Source: Ruegeria sp. 6PALISEP08 (lineage in GTDB: Bacteria; Pseudomonadota; Alphaproteobacteria; Rhodobacterales; Rhodobacteraceae). From it: a stretch of 64,000 bases of DNA. Below, one piece after another: positions 7,852 to 15,471 of the stretch (positions are counted from its first letter, which is position 1; each line of letters begins with the position of its first letter). The notes under the pieces were generated by a model, which saw only the letters and a list, made by a program, of their open reading frames with translations, searched no databases and was not told the origin of the DNA. The stretch lies in NCBI RefSeq assembly GCF_001238295.1, contig NZ_LGXZ01000012.1, forward strand, positions 62,001-126,000. Direction: 5' to 3'. Position numbers and translations under genes: made by a program.

Positions 7852-8406
7852 ATGACTACCCACGCGCTTCATATCCCTCAGCTTGAGACCGAACGCCTTA
7901 TCCTGCGTGCTCCGTCCGAGGCTGATCTTGACGCAGACACCGCGTTCTTCGCCAGTGATGCTGCGAAGTATGTCGGCGGTCAGATGCGCCGGGATGAGGT
8001 GTGGCGCGTGATTGCCGCTCTGCTGGGTCACTGGACTCTGCGCGGCTACGGGTATTGGAGCGTCGATGAAAAAGACACCGGCACCTATGTTGGTCGTGTC
8101 GGACTCTGGTGCCCCGAAGGATGGCCCGAACCCGAAGTCGGCTGGACGCTGCTGAACCATGCCACCGGCAGAGGATATGCCACCGAAGCCGGGTTTGCGG
8201 CACGCAGCTATGCCTATGATGTTCTGGGTTGGGACACCGCGATCTCGCTGATCGATCCTGACAATCACGCCAGCATCGCCGTTGCCAAGCGTTTGGGCGC
8301 ACAGTTCGAATACAACTACGAGCACCCCAAATATGGGATCTCGGAAATCTGGCGACACCCTGCCCCGGCAGATCTGGTGAACGGTGGAATGGAGGCCTAC
8401 GCATGA
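7852..8406 (+). CDS. GNAT family N-acetyltransferase (RimJ/RimL-like), copy 1
   Basis: A 184-residue Acetyltransf_3-type GNAT. It opens with the typical LETERLILRAPSEADLD, contains PEVGWTLLNHATGRGYATEA (the acetyl-CoA-binding motif A region, about residues 100-119) and ends with NHASIAVAKRLGAQ. It is a close relative of the next gene, apparently by tandem duplication. It starts immediately after ffh. The substrate is unknown; ribosomal-protein N-termini are one option for this group, given the ribosomal neighbours. Confidence 0.88.
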   Translation: MTTHALHIPQLETERLILRAPSEADLDADTAFFASDAAKYVGGQMRRDEVWRVIAALLGHWTLRGYGYWSVDEKDTGTYVGRVGLWCPEGWPEPEVGWTLLNHATGRGYATEAGFAARSYAYDVLGWDTAISLIDPDNHASIAVAKRLGAQFEYNYEHPKYGISEIWRHPAPADLVNGGMEAYA

Positions 8407-8954
8407 CCTCGTTCACTATCCCCACTGTCGAAACCGAGCGTCTGATCCTGCGCGCACCGCACCAGGACGACCTGCCCGCGATGACCGCGTTCTTTGCGAC
8501 CGAGCGCAGCCACATGGTTGGTGGTCCGAAAGATGAGCTGGGAAGCTGGGACTCACTGGTCAAACGACTGGGTCATTGGGCACTCAATGGTTTTGGCCTT
8601 TGGCATCTGACCGAGAAATCGCGCGGCGTGTTCGTCGGTTGGGCAGGCATCATCTTTGCTCCGGGCTGGGATGAACCGGAACTGGGCTGGACCCTGATGG
8701 AGCAAGCCGAAGGCAAAGGTCTGGGATTTGAGGCCGCAGAAGCTGCGCGCGACTATGCGGCCCGTCATCAAGGCCTGAATGGCGTGATGTCCTACATCGC
8801 CCAAGCTAATGACCGCTCGCGCGCCTTGGCCGAGCGTCTTGGCGCGACCTATGAGCGCGAAGCCGAGCTGCTGGGTAAAAAAGCCCAGATCTGGCGGCAC
8901 CCGCAAATCGATTTGTCTGAACCCGCTTTGACCACCGAAAGGACTGGCCAATGA
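8403..8954 (+). CDS. GNAT family N-acetyltransferase (RimJ/RimL-like), copy 2
   Basis: A 183-residue paralogue of the preceding gene, with the same frame of motifs: VETERLILRAPHQDDLP, PELGWTLMEQAEGKGLGFEA and DRSRALAERLGATYE. It overlaps the preceding gene by ATGA and the following chorismate mutase by ATGA, so all three are coupled translationally. The two copies have diverged clearly in the substrate-side N-terminal half, which suggests distinct acceptors. Confidence 0.88.
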   Translation: MTSFTIPTVETERLILRAPHQDDLPAMTAFFATERSHMVGGPKDELGSWDSLVKRLGHWALNGFGLWHLTEKSRGVFVGWAGIIFAPGWDEPELGWTLMEQAEGKGLGFEAAEAARDYAARHQGLNGVMSYIAQANDRSRALAERLGATYEREAELLGKKAQIWRHPQIDLSEPALTTERTGQ

Positions 8955-9247
8955 CCAACCCCGTGACACAGGCTGCCACGCTGTTGAAAGAGCATCGCGA
9001 AAGCATCGACCGACTGGACGCGATTCTTGTCTATACGCTGGGCGAGCGGTTCAAGCACACTCAGGCCGTTGGCAAACTCAAGGCTGAACACGACCTTCCC
9101 CCGTCCGATCCCTCGCGCGAAGCGGCGCAGATCGCACGGCTCGAAGACCTGGCGAAAGAGGCCGATCTGGACCCCGATTTCGCCAAGGCTTTCCTGAACT
9201 TCATCATTCAGGAAGTCATCCGACACCACAAGAAACACCAGAATTGA
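8951..9247 (+). CDS. Chorismate mutase, AroQ type
   Basis: A 98-residue all-helical AroQ-type protein. The segments HRESIDRLDAILVYTLGERF and HTQAVGKLKAEHDLPPSDPS carry the catalytic Arg/Lys framework of the fold, and the C-terminal helix holds FLNFIIQEVIRHHKKHQ. The enzyme converts chorismate to prephenate for phenylalanine and tyrosine synthesis. It is a free-standing monofunctional domain, coupled to the second GNAT by ATGA and 42 bp upstream of rpsP, a location usual in Rhodobacterales. Confidence 0.9.
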   Translation: MTNPVTQAATLLKEHRESIDRLDAILVYTLGERFKHTQAVGKLKAEHDLPPSDPSREAAQIARLEDLAKEADLDPDFAKAFLNFIIQEVIRHHKKHQN

Positions 9248-9289
9248 CCGGGCAATTCCCGGCACACGCCATCTAAAGGAGATACCACC

Positions 9290-9670
9290 ATGGCAATGAA
9301 AATTCGTCTCGCCCGCGGCGGCTCGAAAAAGCGTCCCTTCTATCGCATCGTGGCAGCCGACAGCCGCATGCCCCGCGACGGCCGTTTCATCGAGAAACTG
9401 GGCACCTACAACCCGCTGCTGCCGAAAGACAGCGAAGAGCGCGTGAAAATGGACATGGAGCGCATTCAGTACTGGCTGGATCAGGGCGCTCAGCCTACCG
9501 ACCGTATCGCACGTATGCTGGAAGCAGCCGGCAGCCGTGACAAGGCCGAGCGCAACAACCCCAACAAGGGTACCCCGGGCAAGAAAGCTCAGGAGCGCGC
9601 GGAAGAGAAAGCGGCAAAGGCAGCTGAAGCTGCCGCTGCACCGGCTGAAGAAGCGGCTGCAGAAGAATAA
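9290..9670 (+). CDS. rpsP: 30S ribosomal protein S16
   Basis: A 126-residue S16. The family core [19 protein letters not shown] runs to about residue 85 ([14 protein letters not shown]), followed by a basic linker and an Ala/Glu-rich tail ([17 protein letters not shown]) absent from E. coli S16 but frequent in alphaproteobacteria. AAAGGAGAT precedes the ATG at 9290; a second ATG two codons later is the alternative start. It helps assemble the 5' domain of the 30S subunit. Confidence 0.97.
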   Translation: MAMKIRLARGGSKKRPFYRIVAADSRMPRDGRFIEKLGTYNPLLPKDSEERVKMDMERIQYWLDQGAQPTDRIARMLEAAGSRDKAERNNPNKGTPGKKAQERAEEKAAKAAEAAAAPAEEAAAEE

Positions 9671-9682
9671 GCAGGCGGGCGC

Positions 9683-10318
9683 GTGCGGAATCAAACCTTT
9701 ACTGACGATTTTCGCACGCAGTTCGAGCTGTTGTTGCGGCTCCGGCGTGATGTGCGCCGGTTCCGCACCGACGCGATAGACGAGGCAGTGCTGGCGCGCT
9801 GCCTCGACGCATTTCGACTGGCCCCTTCGGTGGGGCTCAGCGAACCCTGGCGCGTGATCCGCGTCGAAAGCGACGCGGCACGGGCCGCAGCGTTGAAGAA
9901 TTTTCAAACCGCCAATACCGAAGCTCTGGCGGGGTATTCCGGCGACAAGGCGCAGCTATACAGCCGCCTGAAATTGTCCGGGATGCAGGAAGCCCCTGTA
10001 CAACTGGCCGTGTTCTGCGATGACAGCACCGACAAGGGCATGGGGCTGGGTGCAGGCACGATGCCCGAGATGCGGCGTTATTCCGTTGTGTCTGCCATAA
10101 CCCTGTTCTGGCTGGCCTTGCGGGCCGAAGGGTTGGGTTTAGGTTGGGTATCTATTCTGGATCCCGAACAGATGATGCGCGATCTGAAGGCGCCGGAAGA
10201 CTGGCGTTTGATCGGATATTTCTGTGTCGGCTGGCCCGAGCGGGTCTCGGACACGCCGGAACTTGAACAAGTCGGTTGGGAAAACCGGGCTGACGGTCTG
10301 AAAATCGAAACACGGTAA
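9683..10318 (+). CDS. bluB: 5,6-Dimethylbenzimidazole synthase BluB
   Basis: A 211-residue nitroreductase-fold enzyme with BluB hallmarks: RRDVRRFRTDAIDE near the N terminus, LAPSVGLSEPWRVIRV, QLYSRLKLSGMQEAPVQLAV and GLGLGWVSILDPE. BluB destroys reduced FMN with oxygen to make the lower ligand of vitamin B12. The start is a GTG at 9683, twelve bases after the rpsP stop. No cobalamin riboswitch is visible upstream, so it appears to be expressed with the ribosomal operon. Confidence 0.93.
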   Translation: MRNQTFTDDFRTQFELLLRLRRDVRRFRTDAIDEAVLARCLDAFRLAPSVGLSEPWRVIRVESDAARAAALKNFQTANTEALAGYSGDKAQLYSRLKLSGMQEAPVQLAVFCDDSTDKGMGLGAGTMPEMRRYSVVSAITLFWLALRAEGLGLGWVSILDPEQMMRDLKAPEDWRLIGYFCVGWPERVSDTPELEQVGWENRADGLKIETR

Positions 10319-10324
10319 GGCCAC

Positions 10325-10474
10325 ATGTTCGGATTGATACGACTTCCCATTCTGCTGCTGATCGCCTTTATTGTTGGCGTGTTCTTCGAACGCAGCAATC
10401 AACGCGAAGCCTGCGAGGGGCTTGGGGAATGGAGAAACGGAATTTGTTTGACGACGGGCGCTTCCAATGAGTGA
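10325..10474 (+). CDS. Small membrane-anchored protein with two cysteines
   Basis: A 49-codon frame from the ATG at 10325 to the TGA at 10472-10474. One hydrophobic helix ([15 protein letters not shown], residues 7-21) is followed by a short periplasmic tail with two Cys ([17 protein letters not shown]). It lies between bluB and rimM and overlaps rimM by eight bases. I recall similar tiny proteins (a membrane helix, then C-x-GxW-xxGxC) in Roseobacter genomes, but have no function to offer. The Cys pair could form a disulfide outside the membrane. Confidence 0.6.
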   Translation: MFGLIRLPILLLIAFIVGVFFERSNQREACEGLGEWRNGICLTTGASNE

Positions 10475-10970
10475 TCTGATCTGCGTCGGCAGTGTTGCAG
10501 GATCTTACGGCGTACGCGGCGAAGTGCGCCTGAAAAGCTTTTGCGCCGTTCCCGAAGAAATCGAAGCGTATTCGCCGCTGACCGATGAGGCGGGTAAGGA
10601 ACGCTATCCGGTTGTTCTGACACGCGCGATAAAGAACGGGTTTGCGGCCCGTCTGGGTGGGGTCGAAACAAAGGAAGAGGCCGATGCGCTGAACGGTCTG
10701 CGCCTGTTTGCACGGCGCGATCAGTTGCCGTCCTTGCCTGATGATGAGTTTTATCACACCGACCTGATCGGACTTGACGTTTATGACACCGGCGGCACGC
10801 TGCTGGGCAAGGTCAAATCCGTGCAAAATCACGGCGCGGCGGATTTGCTGGAACTGCATGGGCCAGGTTTGAAATCCACGGTTCTGCTGCCCTTTACGCT
10901 GCAAGTGATACCCACTGTAGATCTGGAGCAAGGCCGCATCGTGGCCGACCCGCCCGAAGGTCTGATCTGA
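10467..10970 (+). CDS. rimM: Ribosome maturation factor RimM
   Basis: A 167-residue RimM: an N-terminal beta-barrel ([20 protein letters not shown], residues 4-23) and a PRC-barrel (about 95-165, [16 protein letters not shown]). It binds S19 and assists maturation of the 30S head and 16S processing. It overlaps the preceding small gene, and its TGA shares a base with the ATG of the next gene (TGATG). The rpsP-rimM-trmD-rplS order is conserved, with local insertions. Confidence 0.96.
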   Translation: MSDLICVGSVAGSYGVRGEVRLKSFCAVPEEIEAYSPLTDEAGKERYPVVLTRAIKNGFAARLGGVETKEEADALNGLRLFARRDQLPSLPDDEFYHTDLIGLDVYDTGGTLLGKVKSVQNHGAADLLELHGPGLKSTVLLPFTLQVIPTVDLEQGRIVADPPEGLI

Positions 10971-11779
10971 TGCGTCGGGTCTTGCTGCATCTGGGTTTGC
11001 ACAAGACCGGCATGGCCGCCGCACAATCGTTTTTGCATGAAAACCGCGAGTTGATCTGGCCCCGTTACTCGCTGGTTCTTCCCTATAAAACGCGCAAGTT
11101 GGGGCTGAGCGAAGCGGCCACGCGCCATTCGATCTATCGTCTGGACGCAACGCTGGCAGGGTTTGGCGGGCAGATGAGCGAATTCCTTGATGGTCTGGAT
11201 TTCGGAGCTCGTCGCGGGTTGATCGTGAGCGAAGAGAATTTTCTGGGCCTTCGCCCCAGCAGAAACAAAAGCGAAGGTTATGGGGCGGCACCGGAACTGG
11301 CAGAGACTCTGGTCAGCGTATTGCGCCGCCGTCTGCTGGGGCAGGAAGTCGAATTCACAATCTACCTGTCTTTGCGCCAGCAGGATCAATGGTTGCGCAG
11401 CCTTTGGGCCCATGATCTGCAGCATTCCCGCCTTGTTCAGGATCTGGACGCCTACTGCAACGCCCTTGCCCATCTGCCGCCGCTGCAGGACACGGTGGAC
11501 AGGATCAGGGACCGGCTGCCTTCAGTCACCGTACGGACCGGGTGGATGGAAGAGGTTCAGAACCATAAGTTTGGTTCAGCTGCGCCTTTGGCGGAGTTCC
11601 TGGATCTGCCGCCCGAGAAAACAGCGCAGCTTGTTGGGCCCACGCGGACAAGCCCCAGGTTTTCTGCCGATACACTGGAAGAAATGCTGGTGCTGAACCG
11701 TTCATCGCTGGACGAAGGCGCAATGATCACCCAGAAGAAGGCTCTGATTCAAACCGCGCAGAACGAACTGGCCCGCTAG
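10970..11779 (+). CDS. Sulfotransferase-like protein with altered PAPS loop
   Basis: A 269-residue protein whose opening RRVLLHLGLHKTGMAAAQSF resembles the 5'-phosphosulfate-binding loop of sulfotransferases (usually HKTGTTS-LQ). A later segment, RRGLIVSEENFLGL, also matches the family pattern. The loop has Met-Ala-Ala in place of Thr-Thr-Ser, so activity is uncertain. It lies between rimM and trmD in the translation block, coupled by TGATG. It could be a divergent sulfotransferase or a protein that kept the fold only. Confidence 0.6.
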   Translation: MRRVLLHLGLHKTGMAAAQSFLHENRELIWPRYSLVLPYKTRKLGLSEAATRHSIYRLDATLAGFGGQMSEFLDGLDFGARRGLIVSEENFLGLRPSRNKSEGYGAAPELAETLVSVLRRRLLGQEVEFTIYLSLRQQDQWLRSLWAHDLQHSRLVQDLDAYCNALAHLPPLQDTVDRIRDRLPSVTVRTGWMEEVQNHKFGSAAPLAEFLDLPPEKTAQLVGPTRTSPRFSADTLEEMLVLNRSSLDEGAMITQKKALIQTAQNELAR

Positions 11780-11781
11780 AT

Positions 11782-12591
11782 ATGACAGAAAAACCCAGCA
11801 AGTCCCATGGTCGCAAGGCGATCCGGCCCACCTTGAAGCCGCGTGAACTGATGACCCCGACCCCGGATCTGCATGGGGTCTGGAAAGCCAAGATCATTAC
11901 GCTGTTTCCCAACGCCTTTCCCGGTGTGCTGGGCGAGAGCCTGACCGGCAAAGCGTTGCAGGAGGGGTTGTGGCAGCTGGAGACCGTGGATCTGCGGCCG
12001 TTCGGCGCCGGCAAGCACCGCAATGTTGATGACACGCCCGCTGGCGGTGGTGCGGGAATGGTGTTGCGTGCAGATGTTCTTGGCGATGCGATTGAACATA
12101 CCATGGCTGATGTGCGCGGCAACTGGCCGCTGATCTACCTCAGCCCGCGCGGACGACGCATGGATCAGCGCATGATGCAGAACCTTGCCCGCTGTGACGG
12201 GATGACCTTGTTGTGTGGCCGGTTCGAAGGTGTGGACGAGCGCGTGCTGGAACATTACGGCGCGCAGGAAGTGTCACTGGGCGATTTCGTGATGACCGGC
12301 GGGGAAATCGCCGCGCAGGCCCTGATCGATGCAACGGTACGCCTGCTTCCCGGAGTATTGGGCAATCAGGCGTCGACCGAAGAGGAAAGCTTTTCCTCGG
12401 GCCTGCTGGAACACCCCCAATACACCCGTCCTGCAGATTGGAAGGGCCGTTCGATTCCCGAGGTTCTGATGTCAGGCCATCACGGCCGCATCGCGGAATG
12501 GCGCCAGAAGATGGCCGAAGATCTGACGCGTGAACGTCGCCCGGACATCTGGGCGGAATATCTGAAAACATCTGCCGAAAGCGCAGACTAA
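11782..12591 (+). CDS. trmD: tRNA (guanine37-N1)-methyltransferase TrmD
   Basis: A 269-residue SPOUT methyltransferase. The catalytic knot is formed by IYLSPRGRRMDQ, LLCGRFEGVDERVLEH and SLGDFVMTGGEIAAQALID, and TGKALQEGLWQLETVDLRPF lies near the N terminus. It methylates G37 next to the anticodon to prevent +1 frameshifts. The first 34 residues (KPSKSHGRKAIRP...) are a basic extension absent from the E. coli enzyme; the core starts near VWKAKIITLFP. It follows the sulfotransferase-like gene by two bases. Confidence 0.96.
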   Translation: MTEKPSKSHGRKAIRPTLKPRELMTPTPDLHGVWKAKIITLFPNAFPGVLGESLTGKALQEGLWQLETVDLRPFGAGKHRNVDDTPAGGGAGMVLRADVLGDAIEHTMADVRGNWPLIYLSPRGRRMDQRMMQNLARCDGMTLLCGRFEGVDERVLEHYGAQEVSLGDFVMTGGEIAAQALIDATVRLLPGVLGNQASTEEESFSSGLLEHPQYTRPADWKGRSIPEVLMSGHHGRIAEWRQKMAEDLTRERRPDIWAEYLKTSAESAD

Positions 12592-12725
12592 AGACGCGGT
12601 ATGTGGCCGACATGCCGCAGGTTAAATGTTTGTCAGAATGCCATTTGAAGTTGTTTGTACCTCATTTTACTCACGTTTAAGTCCCATACAATTTTTGGGT
12701 AATTAAGAGTGAGACTAACAACATT

Positions 12726-13151
12726 ATGAAGAAGTTATTGCTTGGCGCTTTGTTGGTTGCCTCGGCCTGCACCACCAAACCCCTCGGGACGTCTATTCCT
12801 ACGCAAGCCGGACATAATTTGCACTCGGCGCGGGTCGCAGTCGATTCCTGCTCTCAAGAAGCGGATGAAGGCGGAAACAGCGCCGTCATTGGGGGCTATG
12901 CGACCAATATCCTTCTTTGGGGAATTATTGTCGGACCCGCCGTTACCGTTCCGATTCAGGACCAGTTGCGCGTACAGGGCGAAATCGATCAAGTGGACCG
13001 GTGCCTCCGCGAGCGCGGGTTTGAACGCCGCGAGCTGAGTGCAGGCGAGTCGTTCTGGCTGCGCAACGCGTACGGTGAAGAACGCGAACGACGACTGGGC
13101 CATCTGGTGACGGGCGGTACTATCGAGACCTACGGAACACCTAACACCTAA
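12726..13151 (+). CDS. Small predicted lipoprotein
   Basis: A 141-residue secreted protein. The signal peptide MKKLLLGALLVASAC ends with a lipobox-like ASA-Cys (Cys15). A hydrophobic stretch, NILLWGIIVGPAVTVPIQ (about residues 60-77), and a charged C-terminal part follow. I recognise no family. An AT-rich promoter-like gap (12592-12725) precedes it, and its stop overlaps the convergent GH25 gene by four bases. It is not part of the ribosomal operon. Confidence 0.65.
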   Translation: MKKLLLGALLVASACTTKPLGTSIPTQAGHNLHSARVAVDSCSQEADEGGNSAVIGGYATNILLWGIIVGPAVTVPIQDQLRVQGEIDQVDRCLRERGFERRELSAGESFWLRNAYGEERERRLGHLVTGGTIETYGTPNT

Positions 13152-13951
13152 TTCCCAGACTTCCAGCTGGCCCAAGCTTCCGGAGTTCCGTTGAACGTGT
13201 TGATGTCCACCCTGCCCTGAACACCCGGTACCAGCCCGGTGCCGGTGTATTGCCAGAACCGCCAGACAGTGCGCGGATAGACTTGGCGCGGGTGGCCGGC
13301 GACCGACCTCAGCCAGAATTCGGTCTTGGGCAAGCGTCCGATATCCGTGTCTGCGAAAAAGTCCACAGTAGTATAGACGATTGGACGTCGGCCATAGTGC
13401 CGTTCCAGAATGTCCAGGAACCGCTGCGCCTCGGCCCGAACGGTTCTGCCATCGGGCCGCAGCGTGCAGGTTTTGGAATGCGGCGTCCATTCCATATCCA
13501 GAACATGCGGTAGGTCTGCCCCTTTCGGAACGTTCTGGATGAACCAACGGGCCTGTTCACGGGCGGACCGGCAGAAATAATAATAGTGATAGGCCCCCCA
13601 AGGCACGCCTGCCGCCTGCGCGCTACGTCGATGTTCGTCGAACATCGGGTCGGCCACATCACCGCCTTCCGTCGCTTTCATGAATGCAAAGCTCACACCC
13701 GATGCTTTGGCCGTGCGCCAGTCTATCGGTCCCTGCCAGCGTGAGATGTCCAGCCCGTGGATCGGATACAATCCGGGATGGCGCCCCTCCCATTCATGTG
13801 GATCTGCGTCGCCAAAGTCAGGGTAGATTACGGACGGTGCAGTCCTGTCCACGCCCGGTGTGGATTCTACGACCTGCGGTTTCGGGCCACCGCGCCCGCA
13901 AGACATAAGCACAGCAGCCGTTATGGCCAGCATGAACGTAATTCGCATCAT
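13148..13951 (-). CDS. GH25 family lysozyme-like lipoprotein
   Basis: A 267-residue protein with a lipoprotein signal (MMRITFMLAITAAVLMSC, Cys18) and a glycoside hydrolase 25 domain (about residues 64-262). Visible family motifs are HGLDISRWQGPIDW, SFAFMKATEGGD, GAYHYYYFC and the catalytic-type strand HVLDMEWTP, with Asp and Glu in DxE. GH25 enzymes cut the MurNAc-GlcNAc bond of peptidoglycan. A membrane-tethered version in a Gram-negative suggests wall remodelling rather than secretion. Confidence 0.9.
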   Translation of the reverse strand: MMRITFMLAITAAVLMSCGRGGPKPQVVESTPGVDRTAPSVIYPDFGDADPHEWEGRHPGLYPIHGLDISRWQGPIDWRTAKASGVSFAFMKATEGGDVADPMFDEHRRSAQAAGVPWGAYHYYYFCRSAREQARWFIQNVPKGADLPHVLDMEWTPHSKTCTLRPDGRTVRAEAQRFLDILERHYGRRPIVYTTVDFFADTDIGRLPKTEFWLRSVAGHPRQVYPRTVWRFWQYTGTGLVPGVQGRVDINTFNGTPEAWASWKSGN

Positions 13952-14318
13952 TGGATCCTGCCTGAAATTTCTGCTCTTTTAATTCCCCTTAGAATGCCTG
14001 ATCTGACCATCATGACAACGGTGCAATTTCGGAAAGGCGGATTCCCACCGCCATGCCCCACAATTTGCACTTGATCCCAGCGCCCAATCCCCGTACACGA
14101 CCGCAATCCGGTGCCGCATCCTGCGACTCCGGTGTTTTGGTTTGCATCGTGGCGTGACGCTCAGCTTTCTTCGGCCGGGACGTGTCAGATCTGACCAGAC
14201 CCAAGGAACAGTCGATCTGATCTCTGGCGGGCTGCATGCAGGACCCGGTGAAGACCAAGAGCTCTCAGGCCGCGCCCAAACTTCGTGGACCAACCACGAG
14301 CAGATAGGAGTACCTGCG
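13952..14318 (+). promoter_or_regulatory. Untranslated region before rplS
   Basis: A 367-bp gap with no supported gene; open frames here have no family character. It probably holds the rplS-rpmE promoter and a long 5' leader. A small hairpin (14283-14299: TCGTGG, loop ACCAA, CCACGA) ends 8-9 nt before the AGGAG ribosome binding site, well placed for autogenous control by a ribosomal protein; this is inference. Confidence 0.4.
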
Positions 14319-14702
14319 ATGGACCTGATCGCACAGCTTGAGGCGGAACAGATTGCCGCCCTGGGGAAAGACATCCCCGACTTCAAAGCCGGTGACACCA
14401 TCCGTGTCGGCTATAAGGTGACCGAAGGGTCGCGCACCCGTGTGCAGAACTACGAAGGCGTCTGCATCGCGCGCAACAACGGCACTGGCATTGCCGGCTC
14501 GTTCACCGTTCGCAAGATTTCGTTTGGCGAAGGCGTGGAGCGTGTGTTCCCGCTGTATTCGACCAACATCGACAGCATCACTGTTGTCCGCCGTGGCCGC
14601 GTTCGTCGCGCCAAACTGTACTATCTGCGCACCCGTCGCGGTAAGTCCGCGCGTATCGCGGAAGTCACCAACTACAAGCCCAAGGCTGGCGCCGAAGCGT
14701 AA
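14319..14702 (+). CDS. rplS: 50S ribosomal protein L19
   Basis: A 127-residue L19 with the core [40 protein letters not shown] and [20 protein letters not shown]19 sits at the 30S-50S interface. TAGGAG precedes the ATG at 14319; the longer open frame to 14142 has no L19 similarity. rpmE follows after 11 bases. In most bacteria rplS follows trmD directly; here the lipoprotein and GH25 genes separate them. Confidence 0.97.
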   Translation: MDLIAQLEAEQIAALGKDIPDFKAGDTIRVGYKVTEGSRTRVQNYEGVCIARNNGTGIAGSFTVRKISFGEGVERVFPLYSTNIDSITVVRRGRVRRAKLYYLRTRRGKSARIAEVTNYKPKAGAEA

Positions 14703-14713
14703 GGAACGGAAAG

Positions 14714-14935
14714 ATGAAAAAAGACATCCATCCCGATTATCACGTCATCGACGTCAAAATGACCGATGGCACCGTAGTTCAGATGAAATCCACCTGGGGC
14801 GCCGAAGGCGATCAGCTGGCTCTGGAAATCGACCCCTCTGTGCATCCGGCATGGACCGGTGGCTCGTCGCGCCTGATGGACGCCGGCGGCCGCGTGTCGA
14901 AGTTCAAAAAGAAATACGAAGGTCTGGGCTTCTAA
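14714..14935 (+). CDS. rpmE: 50S ribosomal protein L31, zinc-free form
   Basis: A 73-residue L31 starting [20 protein letters not shown] and ending [16 protein letters not shown]. It has no cysteines, so it lacks the CxxC zinc site of the classical form. Unlike Zur-repressed paralogues (ykgM type), it sits downstream of rplS and appears to be the main copy. A strong intrinsic terminator follows. Confidence 0.96.
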   Translation: MKKDIHPDYHVIDVKMTDGTVVQMKSTWGAEGDQLALEIDPSVHPAWTGGSSRLMDAGGRVSKFKKKYEGLGF

Positions 14936-14956
14936 GCCTGACTGGTATGAAATGCG

Positions 14957-14985
14957 AAAGGCCGCCCTTTGGGGCGGCCTTTTTT
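14957..14985 (+). terminator. Intrinsic terminator of rplS-rpmE
   Basis: AAAGGCCGCCC (14957-14967), a 4-nt loop and GGGCGGCCTTT (14972-14982) form an 11-bp GC-rich stem running into a T tract, 22 nt after the rpmE stop. Confidence 0.92.
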
Positions 14986-15007
14986 CTTGCCTGCGTTGTG
15001 TCCGGAA

Positions 15008-15379
15008 TTATCCGAAGACGTAGAAGCAAAGCTTGTTGCCATCTGGATCCCGCACATAAGCACCATAGAACCGGTCCGGTACGCGCTGCCCGGGTTCGCC
15101 TTCGTCCGTCGCGCCAAGGCTGATCGCCTTGTCATACATTGTGGTGACAGCCTCTTTGGTGTCGGCGGCGAAAGACACCATATTGCCATTCCCTGACGCG
15201 CAGTCATTGCCATCATAAGGCTCGCAAACGGCCAGCATCGGTGCCGCCGGATTATTGCCGATAAAGGCAATGCGACCCGCGTCGATCAGAACCTGTGCGC
15301 CTTTATCCTCGAACAGCGAAGTATAGAATGTCTTGGCGGCGTCCATGTTGGAAACGCCGATGGTTACATATCCGATCAT
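15008..15379 (-). CDS. VOC (glyoxalase/bleomycin resistance) superfamily protein
   Basis: A 123-residue single VOC domain: MIGYVTIGVSNMDAAKTFYT at the N terminus and YGAYVRDPDGNKLCFYV at the C terminus, the usual beta-alpha-beta-beta-beta repeats. VOC proteins bind a metal and act as lyases, dioxygenases or antibiotic-binding proteins; the substrate is not predictable. The ATG at 15379 starts the fold; the upstream extension in frame is not conserved in character. Confidence 0.85.
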   Translation of the reverse strand: MIGYVTIGVSNMDAAKTFYTSLFEDKGAQVLIDAGRIAFIGNNPAAPMLAVCEPYDGNDCASGNGNMVSFAADTKEAVTTMYDKAISLGATDEGEPGQRVPDRFYGAYVRDPDGNKLCFYVFG

Positions 15380-15471
15380 ATGTGAGCCCTTTTGAATACT
15401 GCGTGATATCCGGGGCATAGTCTGTCAGGCTCCCGAGGGTTACAAGTCACGAAACCGGCATCGGTCGGGTG

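Noticed and set aside
6457..8358. 633-codon open frame on the minus strand opposite ffh and the first GNAT gene
   Set aside because: It is a shadow of the GC-rich, Met-rich ffh codons; the protein is His/Leu/Gln-rich without family character, while ffh is unmistakable.
9640..9690. Possible cobalamin riboswitch before bluB
   Set aside because: bluB starts 12 bases after rpsP, leaving no space for the element, and no B12-box pattern is visible.
13979..14401. 140-codon minus-strand frame upstream of and overlapping rplS
   Set aside because: The composition is Ser/Arg/Trp-rich and it runs antisense into rplS; no conserved motif supports it.
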